This document shows positions 1 through 14,620 of a DNA stretch of 64,000 nt, piece by piece. Every line of letters begins with the position of its first letter. Within the stretch, counting starts at the first letter, position 1. Under the pieces are notes generated by a model. That model was not told the DNA's origin, ran no database searches, and saw only the letters and a program-made list of their open reading frames with translations. This DNA is from Rubinisphaera margarita (GTDB lineage Bacteria; Planctomycetota; Planctomycetia; Planctomycetales; Planctomycetaceae): assembly GCF_022267515.1 (NCBI RefSeq), contig NZ_JAKFGB010000022.1, positions 1 to 64,000 on the forward strand, given 5' to 3'. Position numbers and translations under genes: made by a program.

Positions 1-72
1 TTCAAAACCCTTTGAGTCTTAAATCCCGCATCCCGTACTGCCTCCCGTTTTCTTATTGCTTCAGAACCGGAT

Positions 73-1128
<1,056 letters not shown>

Positions 1129-1516
1129 TGAAAAGTCCTTCGATCAAGCTGTGTGCCGGAGAGCGCGATTCCGACCTGATGTTCCTGTTTCTCGGGAGGC
1201 CGAACAGGATCGAAACTCCCTTCGTTCGTTTGTAACCGACATTAATTCGGAAAACCACCCCGCTAACGCGATTCCCACATCGACTGTGGAATTGTCGCAA
1301 CATGCTCCCGGACGATGTTGACTGTTCGCAACGTGGAACGCCTCAGTTGACTCGAAGCTGAAACATTCTGCATCGCGGCGAAACAGGCTGATTTCCCGAC
1401 TCGAACCGCAAATGGTCGTGGTCAACCACGTGCCTGACCACTCGAATCGGCCGATCTCGGCATCGGTTTTGTTAGTGAACTCCCTCACGACCTGAGACAA
1501 CGTGACGGAGAAATGA
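1129..1516. other. Intergenic region between divergent genes
   Basis: This 388-base spacer separates divergent transaldolase and AAA+/Fis genes, so it must hold both promoters. I see no convincing coding frame, repeat or strong hairpin. Open frames that cross it on the minus strand run into the 1517-2545 gene in antisense and are shadows. Confidence 0.5.
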
Positions 1517-2545
1517 ATGATCTGGACGACAGCGACGCCGCCGCGAGAAAACCCGCGCGAACGCAGCGATCGTTTGCATGCAATCTTAAGAGCCTGCAGA
1601 CAGCAACCGGTTGTTCTCCTGATGGGAGAAGCCGGTACGGGCAAGACCCATCTGGGGCAGTTGCTGCACGAAATCGAAAACTCACCAGGCTGCCTGCTGC
1701 GCGTGATCGAGCCCGAGCGGAGAGCGCGGATTTCGCATCGATCGCAACTCGATCGGTTGCGGCACACCGTCTGGAAATCTCACCTCTACAGTCGAGCCTC
1801 GGGGACGACCCTTATCGAGAACGTCGATCAGCTGTCCGCCTGCGAACTGCACGACGTGCTGGGACTTGTGCGCGGTCGCTTGAAGAGCCTCCCGGCCATC
1901 CCGTCGCAGCCGGGTCTCATTCTTACTGCCCGGCTCCCTCTGGAACGGTCGCCGCAGCATCAGACGTTCGAGGAGCTCGTTACCATTCTGCGGGCGCATA
2001 CTCACAAGCTTCCCTCTTTGCGGGACCAGCCTCGATACATCGCTCCGCTGGTTCGGGAGTTCATCAAGACGGAGGTTGATGGTTCGAGTCGCCGCATTAC
2101 GCGAATTGCGACGGAAGTCATCGAGTGCCTTCATCAGCATGACTGGCCCGGCAATGTCCGCGAACTCAAGCAGGTCGTCGCCGCTGCGATCACTCAATGC
2201 TCAGATGGCGTCTTTACGCCTCGACATCTGCCGCAGCAGTTCCGTTTCCGAGATGGGCTCTCTCACTCAGACCTGGAGCAGCGGAATCCGTTCATTCCGG
2301 GAGGTCCGACACCAAACGGAGATTACGCCATTCGCGTTGCAGGTCGGACAGAGACGGTCCCGGCTCCGTCGAGCATTGTCGATGGGGTGGCGTCGATGGA
2401 ACGCAACATGATCACTTCGGCGCTCGAAGAATGTCAGTTCAACCGGACCCGAGCCGCTCAGTTGCTCGGCATCAGTCGGGTCACGCTCTACAACAAAATG
2501 CGACGGCTCGGCATGCCGACGACATTGGCGTCCCAGAACGACTAA
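1517..2545 (+). CDS. AAA+ / Fis-type HTH regulator lacking the sigma-54 contact loop
   Basis: The protein (342 aa) looks like a bacterial enhancer-binding protein cut down to an AAA+ domain and a C-terminal Fis helix-turn-helix. Walker A is GEAGTGKT (about residues 37-44). The Walker B position reads TTLIENVD instead of the usual TLFLDEI. WPGNVREL is the conserved sensor-II region (about 214-221). The C-terminus has NRTRAAQLLGISRVTLYNKM, a typical Fis DNA-binding helix pair. The GAFTGA loop that touches sigma-54 is absent: the span between Walker A and B is short and unrelated. There is no N-terminal receiver, PAS or GAF domain. Start ATG 1517 has GGAG at 1507-1510, six bases upstream. It probably binds DNA; activation of sigma-54 RNA polymerase by the usual route is unlikely. 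Confidence 0.8.
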   Translation: MIWTTATPPRENPRERSDRLHAILRACRQQPVVLLMGEAGTGKTHLGQLLHEIENSPGCLLRVIEPERRARISHRSQLDRLRHTVWKSHLYSRASGTTLIENVDQLSACELHDVLGLVRGRLKSLPAIPSQPGLILTARLPLERSPQHQTFEELVTILRAHTHKLPSLRDQPRYIAPLVREFIKTEVDGSSRRITRIATEVIECLHQHDWPGNVRELKQVVAAAITQCSDGVFTPRHLPQQFRFRDGLSHSDLEQRNPFIPGGPTPNGDYAIRVAGRTETVPAPSSIVDGVASMERNMITSALEECQFNRTRAAQLLGISRVTLYNKMRRLGMPTTLASQND

Positions 2546-2554
2546 CACCGCTGC

Positions 2555-3353
2555 TCAGAACGGCTTGGACATGCGAACGGAATCGCCTTCACAAAGCACA
2601 CCGTCTGTCTGGCCGGACGCCAGCCGCGTATTCACGGCCAGTCGGTAGTAGTGATTGAAGTGCTCAGTCGCGATGCCTGTCGGCAACGATTCCCGTCGGC
2701 GCTGAGCGAAGAGCTTCTGAAACTGCGGATAAGGCTCCGCGGTCTGCGGATCGCGGGAAGGGACGACGCATCGCTGGCACGGATTGACGCCCAGCAGACG
2801 GATGTCCCCAATCTGAAACTCTCTCGGCTCGCCCGGGGGGCCATACAACTGGTCTTCCCAGAAGGGAGCCGGTGTGTCGAGTTCCAAGTTCGCACGAAAG
2901 CGAAGGCGCAAACTCTCGATGGTCACTTGCGGAAACCATTCACTCAACTTAAGTAGAGTTTCATGACTGATGATCGTCGGCCCGTGAGCTTCAGAATCAT
3001 CCGGAAAACCGCCCTCCGGATTCTCGGCGATGCGAACGTACTGTCCCAGGAGATCGCTGAACCAGGCGCCGAGTCGGCCGAGATCATCAGGAATCACGAA
3101 CGAGTCCGAGGTTCCGTCTCCGATCAGATCGGACATTGAAACCGAAGACAGATCCTCGGCGAACTCACAGCGAATTTGCTGCAGGCGTCCGTACCGCTTG
3201 GCGTTGATGATCTTGCCGCTCTCGTCGATGAGCGCCCACCGGCGATCATTCTCCAGCGATCCGACGGGCAAAATCCGGGCAGCCGAAACGTGAAGTCCGG
3301 GGAGCGACTTGATCGGGTAAAGATTAATTCGCCCGAGCGTCACGGTCGACAAA

Positions 3354-3361
<8 letters not shown>
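2555..3361 (-). CDS. MOSC domain protein (mARC / MoCo sulfurase C-terminal type)
   Basis: MOSC proteins bind molybdenum cofactor or act in sulfur transfer to it; some reduce N-hydroxylated compounds. This 268-residue protein begins with the N-terminal beta-barrel signature (LGRINLYPIKSLPG, residues about 8-21) followed by a MOSC core containing NPCQRCVVPSRDP, where the first cysteine matches the conserved cofactor-site cysteine of the family. A longer open frame exists upstream, but the ATG at 3361 gives the family's normal N-terminus. That start overlaps the stop of the M3 peptidase gene by 8 bases (ATGAGTGA), so the two are probably translationally coupled. The substrate is unknown. Confidence 0.85.
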
Positions 3362-5164
<1,803 letters not shown>

Positions 5165-5168
<4 letters not shown>

Positions 5169-6118
5169 TCAGAACGCAGGGACCCTGCGGGGGTATTCTG
5201 AGCAATGTCCTGAATCATGTCGAGAGTCGCCTGTTCCACGGCCTGTTCCCAGTCACGAGTCGGGAACTGCGAGGCGTAAGGTTCGCGACGATAGGCAAAA
5301 TTGATACCTCGGGAACTGTTGATGATCGCGCCGAGTCCGTCCGCATCAAAAGCGCTCGCCACGTCCCCGGCTCCGCCCCCCTGGGCTCCGTAACCGGGAA
5401 TCAACAGAGGAACATGTGGCATGGCCTGGCGAAGTTGTTTCAGCTCGTCAGGATACGTCGCTCCGACGACGGCACCGACGCAACCGTAGGAAGAGGAACC
5501 ACTTTCGCATTCCGCCGCTGATTCCTGCTCCACGATCTCGGCCACTTTCTGATACAGCGTCTGATCCTGCTGTTCGTGATCCTGGAAGGACGCTGCCCCC
5601 GGGTTGCTGGTTCGCACGAGTACGTAAATTCCGGCTCCCCGTTCATGACAGGCTTTGATAAACGGCTGCAGCGTATCGTGCCCGAGGTACGGATTCACCG
5701 TGAGCGCATCGGCGGCGAAGGGAGCCCGACTGGCGTCGTCGCCGGCCAGATAAGCGTCGGCGTAAGCTTCGGCTGTCGATCCGATATCGCCCCGTTTGGC
5801 GTCGCAGATGACAATCAGTCCCTGGCGGCGGGCATGGAGATTAACTCTCTGCAATGCCAGAACGCCGGCCGGTCCGGCTTGCTCGAAGAAGGCCGACTGG
5901 GGTTTGACGGCCGGCACGAGAGGCGCGACGACATCGATAATCCGCTTGCAGAATTCTTCAAACGCAAGGGCGGTGGTCGTGAATTCGTCGCCGCCCGCTT
6001 CCCGGGCCCGTTCGACGATCTCCTCGGGCAACTGGTCGAAACGTGGGTCGAGCCCGACGAGAGCCGGGGTTCCTTTTCGGGAAATCGCCTGATGAAGTCG
6101 TTCCGCAAAACCGCTCAT
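5165..6118 (-). CDS. pyrF: Orotidine 5'-phosphate decarboxylase
   Basis: The enzyme converts OMP to UMP, the last step of de novo pyrimidine synthesis. At 317 residues it is of the longer type 2 class found in actinobacteria, myxobacteria and planctomycetes rather than the roughly 230-residue class. The signature DAKRGDIG at residues 106-113 contains the catalytic Asp-Lys-x-x-Asp set (Asp106, Lys108, Asp111). GLDPRFDQLP near the N-terminus is typical of the family. It is the first gene of the pyrF - M3 peptidase - MOSC operon, and its stop codon overlaps the next start by four bases. No other pyrimidine gene is nearby. Confidence 0.95.
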
Positions 6119-6294
6119 GACATCCGCTCCAGCCTCTCAGGTCTCGAAGAAGCACGGCAACGTCGCGACGAGCGTCCGAAACTATGGAGATCAATTCGTC
6201 GGACGACTCGCGGGAGGCTTGATGCGACTCCTGCCGAAATACGCAGACGAACTATAACGGGGAGCGAATCAACGTGGCAAATCCATGCCTGCGG

Positions 6295-8658
6295 TCAGCT
6301 GGAAAGGGCATCTTCCAACGGAGGGAGCTGATTTTCGCTACCATCGCGTTTAGGAATGCGATGCAACAGCCGACTGATTTCCCCGCGATTGAGCGGCTTT
6401 GTCGCGAAGTAGGAGCAACCTGCATCCAGGCAACGATCCCTCTCTTCCGGCTGACAGTGAGCGGTCAACGCAATGATGGGCAGGTTATTACCGGCTTCGC
6501 GGAGGACACGGGTGGCCATGTAGCCATCCATCACCGGCATCTGCATGTCCATGATGATGGCGTCAAAGGGAGCGTCGGAATTCTCGGCTTCCGTAACGGC
6601 TTCGACGGCTTCCTGACCGGTCGAAACCACGAACACATCCATGTTCTCCTTGCTGAGTACGAACTGAATCAGCCGGCGATTGTCTTCGCAGTCTTCCGCC
6701 ACGAGGATTTTGCGGCAGTGTTCACTGCAGGCCGCGGCGTGCGGCAAGGTGTGTCGTCTTCGTTGCATCAATTCCTCGGGCACGGCCGTTTCATGAATCC
6801 GCGGTGCCAGTCGGACTTCATTCTGGCGGCTGCTCGGACGCAGCACCTGAACGGTGATTTCGACATTGAATCGACTGCCGGCTCCCGGCTCGCTTTCGAC
6901 GGAGATTTTTCCGTCAAGTTTTCCGGCCAGGCGCTGACTGATCGCCAGCCCAAGCCCAGTGCCGCCGTAGCGACGGGACATGGAACTGTCAGCCTGAGTG
7001 AAAGGTTTGAACAGTCTCGACTGCTGCTCGACGGTCATTCCGATTCCGGTGTCCGTCACCGCGACATTGAATCGCATGGCGTCCGGCCGATCTCCATGGG
7101 GAGTTGCCGAGACTTCGACCCGCACCGATCCCGCTTCTGTGAACTTCAATGCATTGCTGACCAGATTGAGCAGGATCTGACGAATCCGGAACGGATCGGA
7201 GAGCATCTGGTCCGGGACGGAGGCATCGAGATGACAGATGAGGTCGATCCGCTTCTCATAGGCCCGTAGCGACATCACATCGATCACGTCCTGCACGATT
7301 TCCTCGGGCTGGCAACGGATCTGTTCGATATCGAGCTTGCCGGCTTCAAACTTGGAAACGTCCAGAATGTCGTTGATCATCTGCAGCAGATGCTCGCCAT
7401 TCCGCTTGATGGTCTCCAGGCAGTACATCGTCTGCGGATCGTCCGTCGACTCGATCACAATATCAGTGAAACCGAGGATCGCGGTCATTGGTGTGCGAAT
7501 TTCGTGCGTCATGTTCGCGACGAACTCGTTCTTCAGACGGACGGACTGCTCAGCTTTCCGGTTGGCTTCGCGAAGCTCGGTATTCACGCGGGCCAGGTGA
7601 GCTGCAATTCGTTCCTGTGTTTCTTTTCGATGCCGCAACTCTTCCGCGGCGGCTCGTAAGGCTTCGTGCTGGCGTTTCTTCTCGGAGATATCCTTGACCG
7701 CTCCGACATAACTCAGCTGGTTGCGGACTGTCATGGGACGCAGGTTGAAATCGATCCAGCGCTGTATCCCGTTCGACTCGCCGACGAGATAGGTGCCGAG
7801 AAATTCTCGCTGCGTCCGGACCGTTTCCCGCCACTGTCTGCGAACATCTTCGCGGGCCTGTTCGCCAATCAACTGATACCAGGGTAGGTTCCTGTCTTCG
7901 AGTCCACACGATTCCCAGATTTCGTTCCAGGTTTCGTTGGAGAATGAAACCACGCCCTGCACGTCGGTCTGGAAGATCCCGTAAGGAATCGTTTGTGCCA
8001 GACTGCGGAATTTCTCTTCCGATTCACGACTGCAACGAATCGCTTCATTGAGTTCGAGTGTCCGGGCCTGCTCGCTGAAGCGAAGTTCCGTCACCCGGTT
8101 GATGATCTTGGCGTAAAAGATGTTCAGGAACAGAGAAACGATGGCCGCGATGAACTGCAGCAGCACATGGTTCTCGAATTCAATCGACGACGACGTGAAG
8201 TAGACGAAAATACTCGTGACACAAACCGATAACCCGACGCCGGCAAAGAACCACCGGCGCGACAGGTACATGACTCCGCTGGCCATCGTCATCAGGCACA
8301 TCAGAGCCACGGAAACCGGTGACGGAATGAAGTAGTGACGGAGCAGCAGATTCCAGAGCACGGGAGCCATCATCGACAACGCCACGATGTGGGCGAAACG
8401 GGAGGGCAGCGTGTACCGTGTCAGAAGATAGCCAGCGCCACTGAAGATGAAGATATTGAGAATTCCACTGCACTTCATCAGCGGGGGAAATGCATTCTCA
8501 AACAGCGTCACCTGGCATAACGTGGTTAGGCCGAACAGGATCGCCAGCGCAATGGCAACGGCATTCAGGTTATCCCGGAAGTAGCGATTGCGCTCTGTTT
8601 CGATCTGACAGGAAACAGGCGAACTACTCTCAGCGGGGTCGCTGGAAAATCGGTGCAT
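6295..8658 (-). CDS. Hybrid sensor histidine kinase / response regulator
   Basis: This membrane sensor kinase autophosphorylates on histidine and passes phosphate to its own receiver domain. In order it has about six predicted transmembrane helices (from about residue 35 to 175), a PAS domain (IPYGIFQTDVQGVVSFSNETW) with a PAC-like tail, a coiled coil, HisKA (FVANMTHEIRTPMTAILGF), a HATPase domain with DTGIGM and GGTGLGLAIS, and a C-terminal REC domain (ILVAEDCEDNRR and IIMDMQMPVMDGY). The frame is open from a TTG at 8730, but the ATG at 8658 gives MHRFSSD and is the more likely start (787 aa). No separate response regulator or output gene lies beside it, so the partner is unknown. Confidence 0.9.
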   Translation of the reverse strand: MHRFSSDPAESSSPVSCQIETERNRYFRDNLNAVAIALAILFGLTTLCQVTLFENAFPPLMKCSGILNIFIFSGAGYLLTRYTLPSRFAHIVALSMMAPVLWNLLLRHYFIPSPVSVALMCLMTMASGVMYLSRRWFFAGVGLSVCVTSIFVYFTSSSIEFENHVLLQFIAAIVSLFLNIFYAKIINRVTELRFSEQARTLELNEAIRCSRESEEKFRSLAQTIPYGIFQTDVQGVVSFSNETWNEIWESCGLEDRNLPWYQLIGEQAREDVRRQWRETVRTQREFLGTYLVGESNGIQRWIDFNLRPMTVRNQLSYVGAVKDISEKKRQHEALRAAAEELRHRKETQERIAAHLARVNTELREANRKAEQSVRLKNEFVANMTHEIRTPMTAILGFTDIVIESTDDPQTMYCLETIKRNGEHLLQMINDILDVSKFEAGKLDIEQIRCQPEEIVQDVIDVMSLRAYEKRIDLICHLDASVPDQMLSDPFRIRQILLNLVSNALKFTEAGSVRVEVSATPHGDRPDAMRFNVAVTDTGIGMTVEQQSRLFKPFTQADSSMSRRYGGTGLGLAISQRLAGKLDGKISVESEPGAGSRFNVEITVQVLRPSSRQNEVRLAPRIHETAVPEELMQRRRHTLPHAAACSEHCRKILVAEDCEDNRRLIQFVLSKENMDVFVVSTGQEAVEAVTEAENSDAPFDAIIMDMQMPVMDGYMATRVLREAGNNLPIIALTAHCQPEERDRCLDAGCSYFATKPLNRGEISRLLHRIPKRDGSENQLPPLEDALSS

Positions 8659-9158
8659 CGAGGACTGCGTTTCTGGAAGACGATTCGTGCCGTGGGTCGC
8701 ACCCCTCCGGCCGGGGGCGGCAATAATCAAACCAAAGGAAGAATGAGGTACCTGAAACCTAGATTAAGAATTACGCATGCGCCTTAAAAATTGAGGCAAA
8801 TCCCTGAAGAAAAAGGAACCAGAGCCTCCATTTAACCTGAGGATTTCGTCTCTCCGGCTTCCGCTCTTCTCTGCGCCGGAACTCTCGCAGTCGGTTCCCA
8901 GCTTCTGGATTGAGACTTGGTAATCTCACAGGCGAATTGTTACACTGACCCGGTCGCCTGAACAATCTGGTGGAAACGAAGTTGCGATGACTTGAGAGAT
9001 TCGCCGCGACGAGGTTCTGTCTTCATTCTGCCGCCGGATCGATCGGTATAGGGCAGAAGTTCCGGCGTTCGTGTGAATGGGACTTTGGTTCGAGTTGACG
9101 CGGGTCGCAGGGTGTTGACACACCGCGGATTGTCAACGAATGCAGAGAAGCAGCATCT
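8659..9158. other. Intergenic region between divergent genes
   Basis: About 500 bases separate the hybrid kinase and the GspE-like gene, which are divergent; both promoters must lie here. An A/T-rich patch is present around 8745-8815. Short open frames on the minus strand (8771-8965, 8926-9123) have no ribosome binding site and no recognisable composition, and I do not call them genes. Confidence 0.4.
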
Positions 9159-11006
<1,848 letters not shown>

Positions 11007-11068
11007 TCTGTCGGCTCTGGTCGACGTCCCTGTCCAGACGATTGAAACGTAAATCGGGTGAAGCGGAA

Positions 11069-11746
11069 ATGATAGATCTGTTCCTCATCGCAGTGATTGC
11101 CGTGACGGCCTGGTGTGTGGCCTCCGAAGGCGCCTGGGGAGCCGCGTTGACATTCCTCAGCGTGCTCTTCGCCGGCATCATCGCCATGAACTACTTCGAG
11201 CCACTCGCCGAAGCGATGTCGGGAAGTCTCGGCCTGGGACCCTCCTGGCAGAATCGCTGGGATTTCCTTTCGCTGATGCTCCTGTTCATTGGATTTACCT
11301 TCGTGTTTCGGCTCGGCTCCGAGCAGATTCTCCCGGTCGCGGTCGAGGTCCATCCTCTCGCGTTCGACGGCGTCCGCTGGTTCGCCGGCGTGATGACCGG
11401 ATATCTCACCGCCGCATTCATTCTGACAACGCTGCATACGGCCCCGGTCCCACTGAACTATGTGGGCTTCGAGCCGGAACGGGACAACCTTCTGGGCATG
11501 GCGGCTCCCGATCGACAATGGCTCGGCTTCGTTCAATATATGACCGAGAAGCCGTTGACCCGACCGGGAAATCACATCTTCGACGGAGCCGTCGTCCGTT
11601 TGTCCAATGGCCAGGAAAAGGTCATCCCGACCTTCGCCATTCGCTACGCCACGCGGCGTGGTCAAACCACCGGAGGCACGACTCAGCCGACCGCTCCTCC
11701 CGCACCAGCCGTCGCTCCCTCAAGCGGCAACCGCATGCCGTTCTAG
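11069..11746 (+). CDS. CvpA-like membrane protein
   Basis: The protein (225 aa) has a run of about four hydrophobic helices (residues about 1-20, 25-45, 65-85, 105-130) in the pattern of the CvpA/colicin V production family, followed by a soluble tail rich in Thr, Pro and Ala. CvpA-like proteins are inner-membrane proteins of poorly defined function linked to envelope integrity. The frame is open from a TTG at 11042, but the ATG at 11069 begins directly at the first helix and is preferred. It lies 62 bases after the GspE-like gene on the same strand and may be co-transcribed with it. Family assignment rests on the hydrophobic pattern, so it is moderate. Confidence 0.6.
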   Translation: MIDLFLIAVIAVTAWCVASEGAWGAALTFLSVLFAGIIAMNYFEPLAEAMSGSLGLGPSWQNRWDFLSLMLLFIGFTFVFRLGSEQILPVAVEVHPLAFDGVRWFAGVMTGYLTAAFILTTLHTAPVPLNYVGFEPERDNLLGMAAPDRQWLGFVQYMTEKPLTRPGNHIFDGAVVRLSNGQEKVIPTFAIRYATRRGQTTGGTTQPTAPPAPAVAPSSGNRMPF

Positions 11747-11934
11747 CGGGATGACATGCTTCGCTCTGTTTCGTCTCCGTAAGATCGTCCCCACGAAGAT
11801 GTCCCTTCCTCGCTTCTGGCGGGAACGGTCTCCGACAGGGAATGAGGGAACTTCCCGCGGACTTCACCTCGAAAAACCAGCGTCGCAACGGTCGTTCGTC
11901 ACACCATTCTCCCTTCTGATACATAGAGCTTCGT
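11747..11934. repeat. Spacer with dispersed GAGGGAACT repeat, copy 1
   Basis: The spacer before the DUF368 gene carries AGGGAATGAGGGAACT with core GAGGGAACT at 11844-11852, flanked by an opposed GCGGGAA/TTCCCGC pair. Related copies occur at 22462-22470 and 36295-36303, always between genes. It resembles short dispersed palindromic spacer repeats of bacterial genomes; its function is unknown. Confidence 0.4.
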
Positions 11935-12924
11935 ATGAGTGCTCCTGCTAATGGTCTGAAGACCGATCTGCTGCAGATCGGCCGCGGCTTCCTCATGGGA
12001 GGAGCCGACATTATCCCCGGCGTCTCCGGCGGAACCGTCGCGCTGATTCTCGGAATCTATGAACGACTCATTGATGCGATCAGCCGTGTCGATGGCCATC
12101 TCTTCTCGCTGGTGAAACAGGGCCAGTTGCGAGAAGCGGCGACCTATTTCGACCTGCGATTTCTGGTCGCTCTGGGCCTAGGAATCGGAATCGGGATCGT
12201 TAGTCTGGCCGGAACGATGCATCACCTGCTGCTGCACGAGCGGACCTGGACTCTGGCGGCCTTCTTCGGTTTGATCGGAGCGTCGTCCTGGCTGGTCGCG
12301 AAAATTGTCGATCGCTGGACGCCGGCGGCCATCATCGCGCTCCTCGCCGGAGCGGCCTTTGCATTCTGGCTCGTCGGGCTTCCGCTTCTGCTCGACCCGC
12401 CCAATTCTCTGCTCTACATGTTCTTCTGTGGATCGATCGCAATTTGCGCCATGATCCTGCCCGGAATCAGTGGAGCTTTCATCCTGTTACTGCTGGGCAA
12501 ATATGTCGAGATCACCGGCATGATCAAGGGCGTCGTCCACGGCGAGATCAGTGGAGAAATCATCGCCACGATCATCGTTTTTGGCGTGGGCTGTCTACTG
12601 GGGCTGCTCGGGTTCAGCAAGTTCCTGAAATGGCTGCTGGCCCGGCATACGAATCTGACGATGGCGACGCTGTGTGGCTTTATGATCGGCTCTCTTCGGA
12701 AGCTCTTTCCCTTTCAGCAGGATGTGACGCCTGAGGTGACCGAATTGAAGCACAAGGTCTTCCTCAACCGCCCCTTCAACGAGATTGACGTAGCCAGCGA
12801 ACTGTTACCGGCACTGGTCGTGATGATTGTCGCTGCGGCGTTCGTCCTCGTCCTGAGTCATCTCTCGAACATGAAACAACAGATCGAAGACGTTGAAGCC
12901 GACAACGTCGACGGCGATCATTAA
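11935..12924 (+). CDS. DUF368 membrane protein, PopT-type undecaprenyl phosphate translocase
   Basis: The polytopic membrane protein (329 aa, roughly eight to ten helices) opens with the DUF368 hallmark GFLMGGADIIPGVSGGT (about residues 18-34) and has the second repeat-like motif MILPGISGAFILLLLGKY (about 177-194). DUF368 proteins such as Vibrio cholerae PopT have been shown to recycle the lipid carrier undecaprenyl phosphate across the inner membrane for wall and polymer synthesis. That role here is inferred by family. It is the only gene of its unit, and faces a convergent TPR lipoprotein gene across a strong hairpin. Confidence 0.88.
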   Translation: MSAPANGLKTDLLQIGRGFLMGGADIIPGVSGGTVALILGIYERLIDAISRVDGHLFSLVKQGQLREAATYFDLRFLVALGLGIGIGIVSLAGTMHHLLLHERTWTLAAFFGLIGASSWLVAKIVDRWTPAAIIALLAGAAFAFWLVGLPLLLDPPNSLLYMFFCGSIAICAMILPGISGAFILLLLGKYVEITGMIKGVVHGEISGEIIATIIVFGVGCLLGLLGFSKFLKWLLARHTNLTMATLCGFMIGSLRKLFPFQQDVTPEVTELKHKVFLNRPFNEIDVASELLPALVVMIVAAAFVLVLSHLSNMKQQIEDVEADNVDGDH

Positions 12925-12959
12925 AAAAATCCCCTCGACCTGCAGGAGTCGAGGGGATT
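12923..12959 (-). terminator. Rho-independent terminator of the TPR lipoprotein gene
   Basis: A perfect 12-bp stem (12928-12939 with 12948-12959) encloses an 8-base loop. Seven A residues at 12923-12929 become a U run on the minus strand, so it terminates the convergent minus-strand TPR gene. On the plus strand the hairpin is present without a U tract. Confidence 0.85.
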
Positions 12960-12987
12960 ATCGATTACGCCCAGGATCAGGCGACGA

Positions 12988-14328
12988 TTACTTCACGCGG
13001 GTTTCGACTTCAGGATCGAGCTTGAGGGCGGTCTCCCGGTCCTTCTCGGCTCCGTCTTTGTCTCCGTTGTCTTTTCGTGATTCCGATCGCTTCCAGTAAG
13101 CCAGTGCCACGGCGTTGTCGAAACGCTGAGCAGCCTGGTAATTGAGAATCGCCTTGTCGAGCTGACCGAGAGCCATGTGGGCATCGCCACAAACCGAGTG
13201 GGCTGCGAAATTCTGCCCGAACTCCAGAGCTTTGGTGCAGGCTTCGACCGCTTTGTCATACTGCTTCCGCTGGTAGCAGATCTCGCCCCGGACCACATAG
13301 GCCTGTGCGAACGTGTCGTCGAGCTTCAGTGCGAGTTCGAGGTCATTCTCGGCTTCTTCGAACTTCTCCTGTTTGGCGAAGAGTTCGGCCCGTTCGACGA
13401 ACAGAGCCGGATTCTTCTGGTCTCGCTGAATCTGGCGAGCGACAACCATCAGGCTCTGAACCCATTGAGCCATCTGCTGATCGGAGTTGGCTTCCTGGAG
13501 CTTTCCGACGGCCTGATAAGCATCTCGACGATGAAGGTAGTGCTTCACATCGTAGGGAGCATGTTCGATGGCCTGTGTGAAATCGGCGATGGCCCGTTCC
13601 GGCTCACCCAGTTTGATCAGAGCAAAGCCGCGATTGTTGTAGCCCTTCACGTACTCAGGATCGATCTCGACACACCGAGTGAAATTCTCGATGGCTTTGT
13701 CGAACTCACCCAGTTCGAGATACGCGTAGCCCCGGTTGTTGTGGGCATCGACATAGTCTTTGGATTGCGTCGTGGCCTGGTCGAAGTCCGCGATGGCTTC
13801 TTCGAACTGCTTCTGTGAAATCAGCGTCAGACCGCGATTGTTGTAGGCCTTGGCGAACTTCTGATCGACGGAAATCGCCTTTGTGAAAGCTTGATACGCC
13901 ATCTGCGGGTTCTGAGCTTTCACGAACAGCAGGCCGAGCATGTTGTGCCATTCGGCATTGTCCGGCTGGCGAGTGATGGCGAGCGTCATCGAACTGATGG
14001 CCTGACTGGTCAGGCCGCTGAAGTCGAGAATCTGAGCCCGGATGACATACCCTTCAGGCGGGCAGACATCGGCACGATGCAGCTGATCGAGCAGCGGGAA
14101 AGCCGCCACGTAGTTGCCCTGCTTGAAGTAGGCTTCGATTTTTTTCATCGCCTCGGCGACGTCAACAACGACGCCCTGCCGCGGCTGCGGTTCTTTTTCC
14201 GTGACCTGAGTCGTCTCGGGTGCGGGTTGCTGTTCGGTTTCAGTCGTCTGCGCTGCAGCCGGCTCACTCTGGGAACAGCCTTCCATCACGCAGATCATCA
14301 GAAGCAGGGGGAGGAAGGGATATCGCAT
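12988..14328 (-). CDS. TPR-repeat lipoprotein
   Basis: The protein (446 aa) is a secreted tetratricopeptide repeat protein, probably a scaffold. The N-terminus RYPFLPLLLMICVMEGC is a lipoprotein signal with the modified Cys about 16 residues in; the box is slightly unusual, with Glu at -2. A Gln/Glu/Pro/Thr linker follows, and then about ten TPR units between roughly residues 60 and 430, with repeated AYNNRG / AHNNRG and AIADF motifs of the consensus. The frame extends to 14430, but the ATG at 14328 gives the lipoprotein signal and is preferred. It is monocistronic with a strong terminator. The binding partner is unknown. Confidence 0.85.
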   Translation of the reverse strand: MRYPFLPLLLMICVMEGCSQSEPAAAQTTETEQQPAPETTQVTEKEPQPRQGVVVDVAEAMKKIEAYFKQGNYVAAFPLLDQLHRADVCPPEGYVIRAQILDFSGLTSQAISSMTLAITRQPDNAEWHNMLGLLFVKAQNPQMAYQAFTKAISVDQKFAKAYNNRGLTLISQKQFEEAIADFDQATTQSKDYVDAHNNRGYAYLELGEFDKAIENFTRCVEIDPEYVKGYNNRGFALIKLGEPERAIADFTQAIEHAPYDVKHYLHRRDAYQAVGKLQEANSDQQMAQWVQSLMVVARQIQRDQKNPALFVERAELFAKQEKFEEAENDLELALKLDDTFAQAYVVRGEICYQRKQYDKAVEACTKALEFGQNFAAHSVCGDAHMALGQLDKAILNYQAAQRFDNAVALAYWKRSESRKDNGDKDGAEKDRETALKLDPEVETRVK

Positions 14329-14620
14329 CAGTGGACCACCGTGAACGTCAGAAGGTTGGAGATTCCGTTCGCGACTGGCCTTTTCTGACGGAGTTCCGGC
14401 CAGCACAGGGGCGCGGTCTAGCGACCACATGTTCCATTGGACGCGGCTTCTATCTTTTTTTCCTGATTTGTGTCAATGCGAACTTTGCGCCCGTTCATAG
14501 CTCCTCCGGTCTTTATTGCCGCCCCTCGGCACGGATTTTTTCGCCTCTCGATTCCGTTTCCGTTCCTCAGGCTCTAAAACCAAGGAAGTCGCACGCTGTT
14601 GATTCGCCCTGGAGTTGCAA

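Noticed and set aside
1144..1767. 207-residue minus-strand open frame
   Set aside because: It overlaps the 5' end of the AAA+/Fis gene in antisense, has no ribosome binding site and no family-like sequence.
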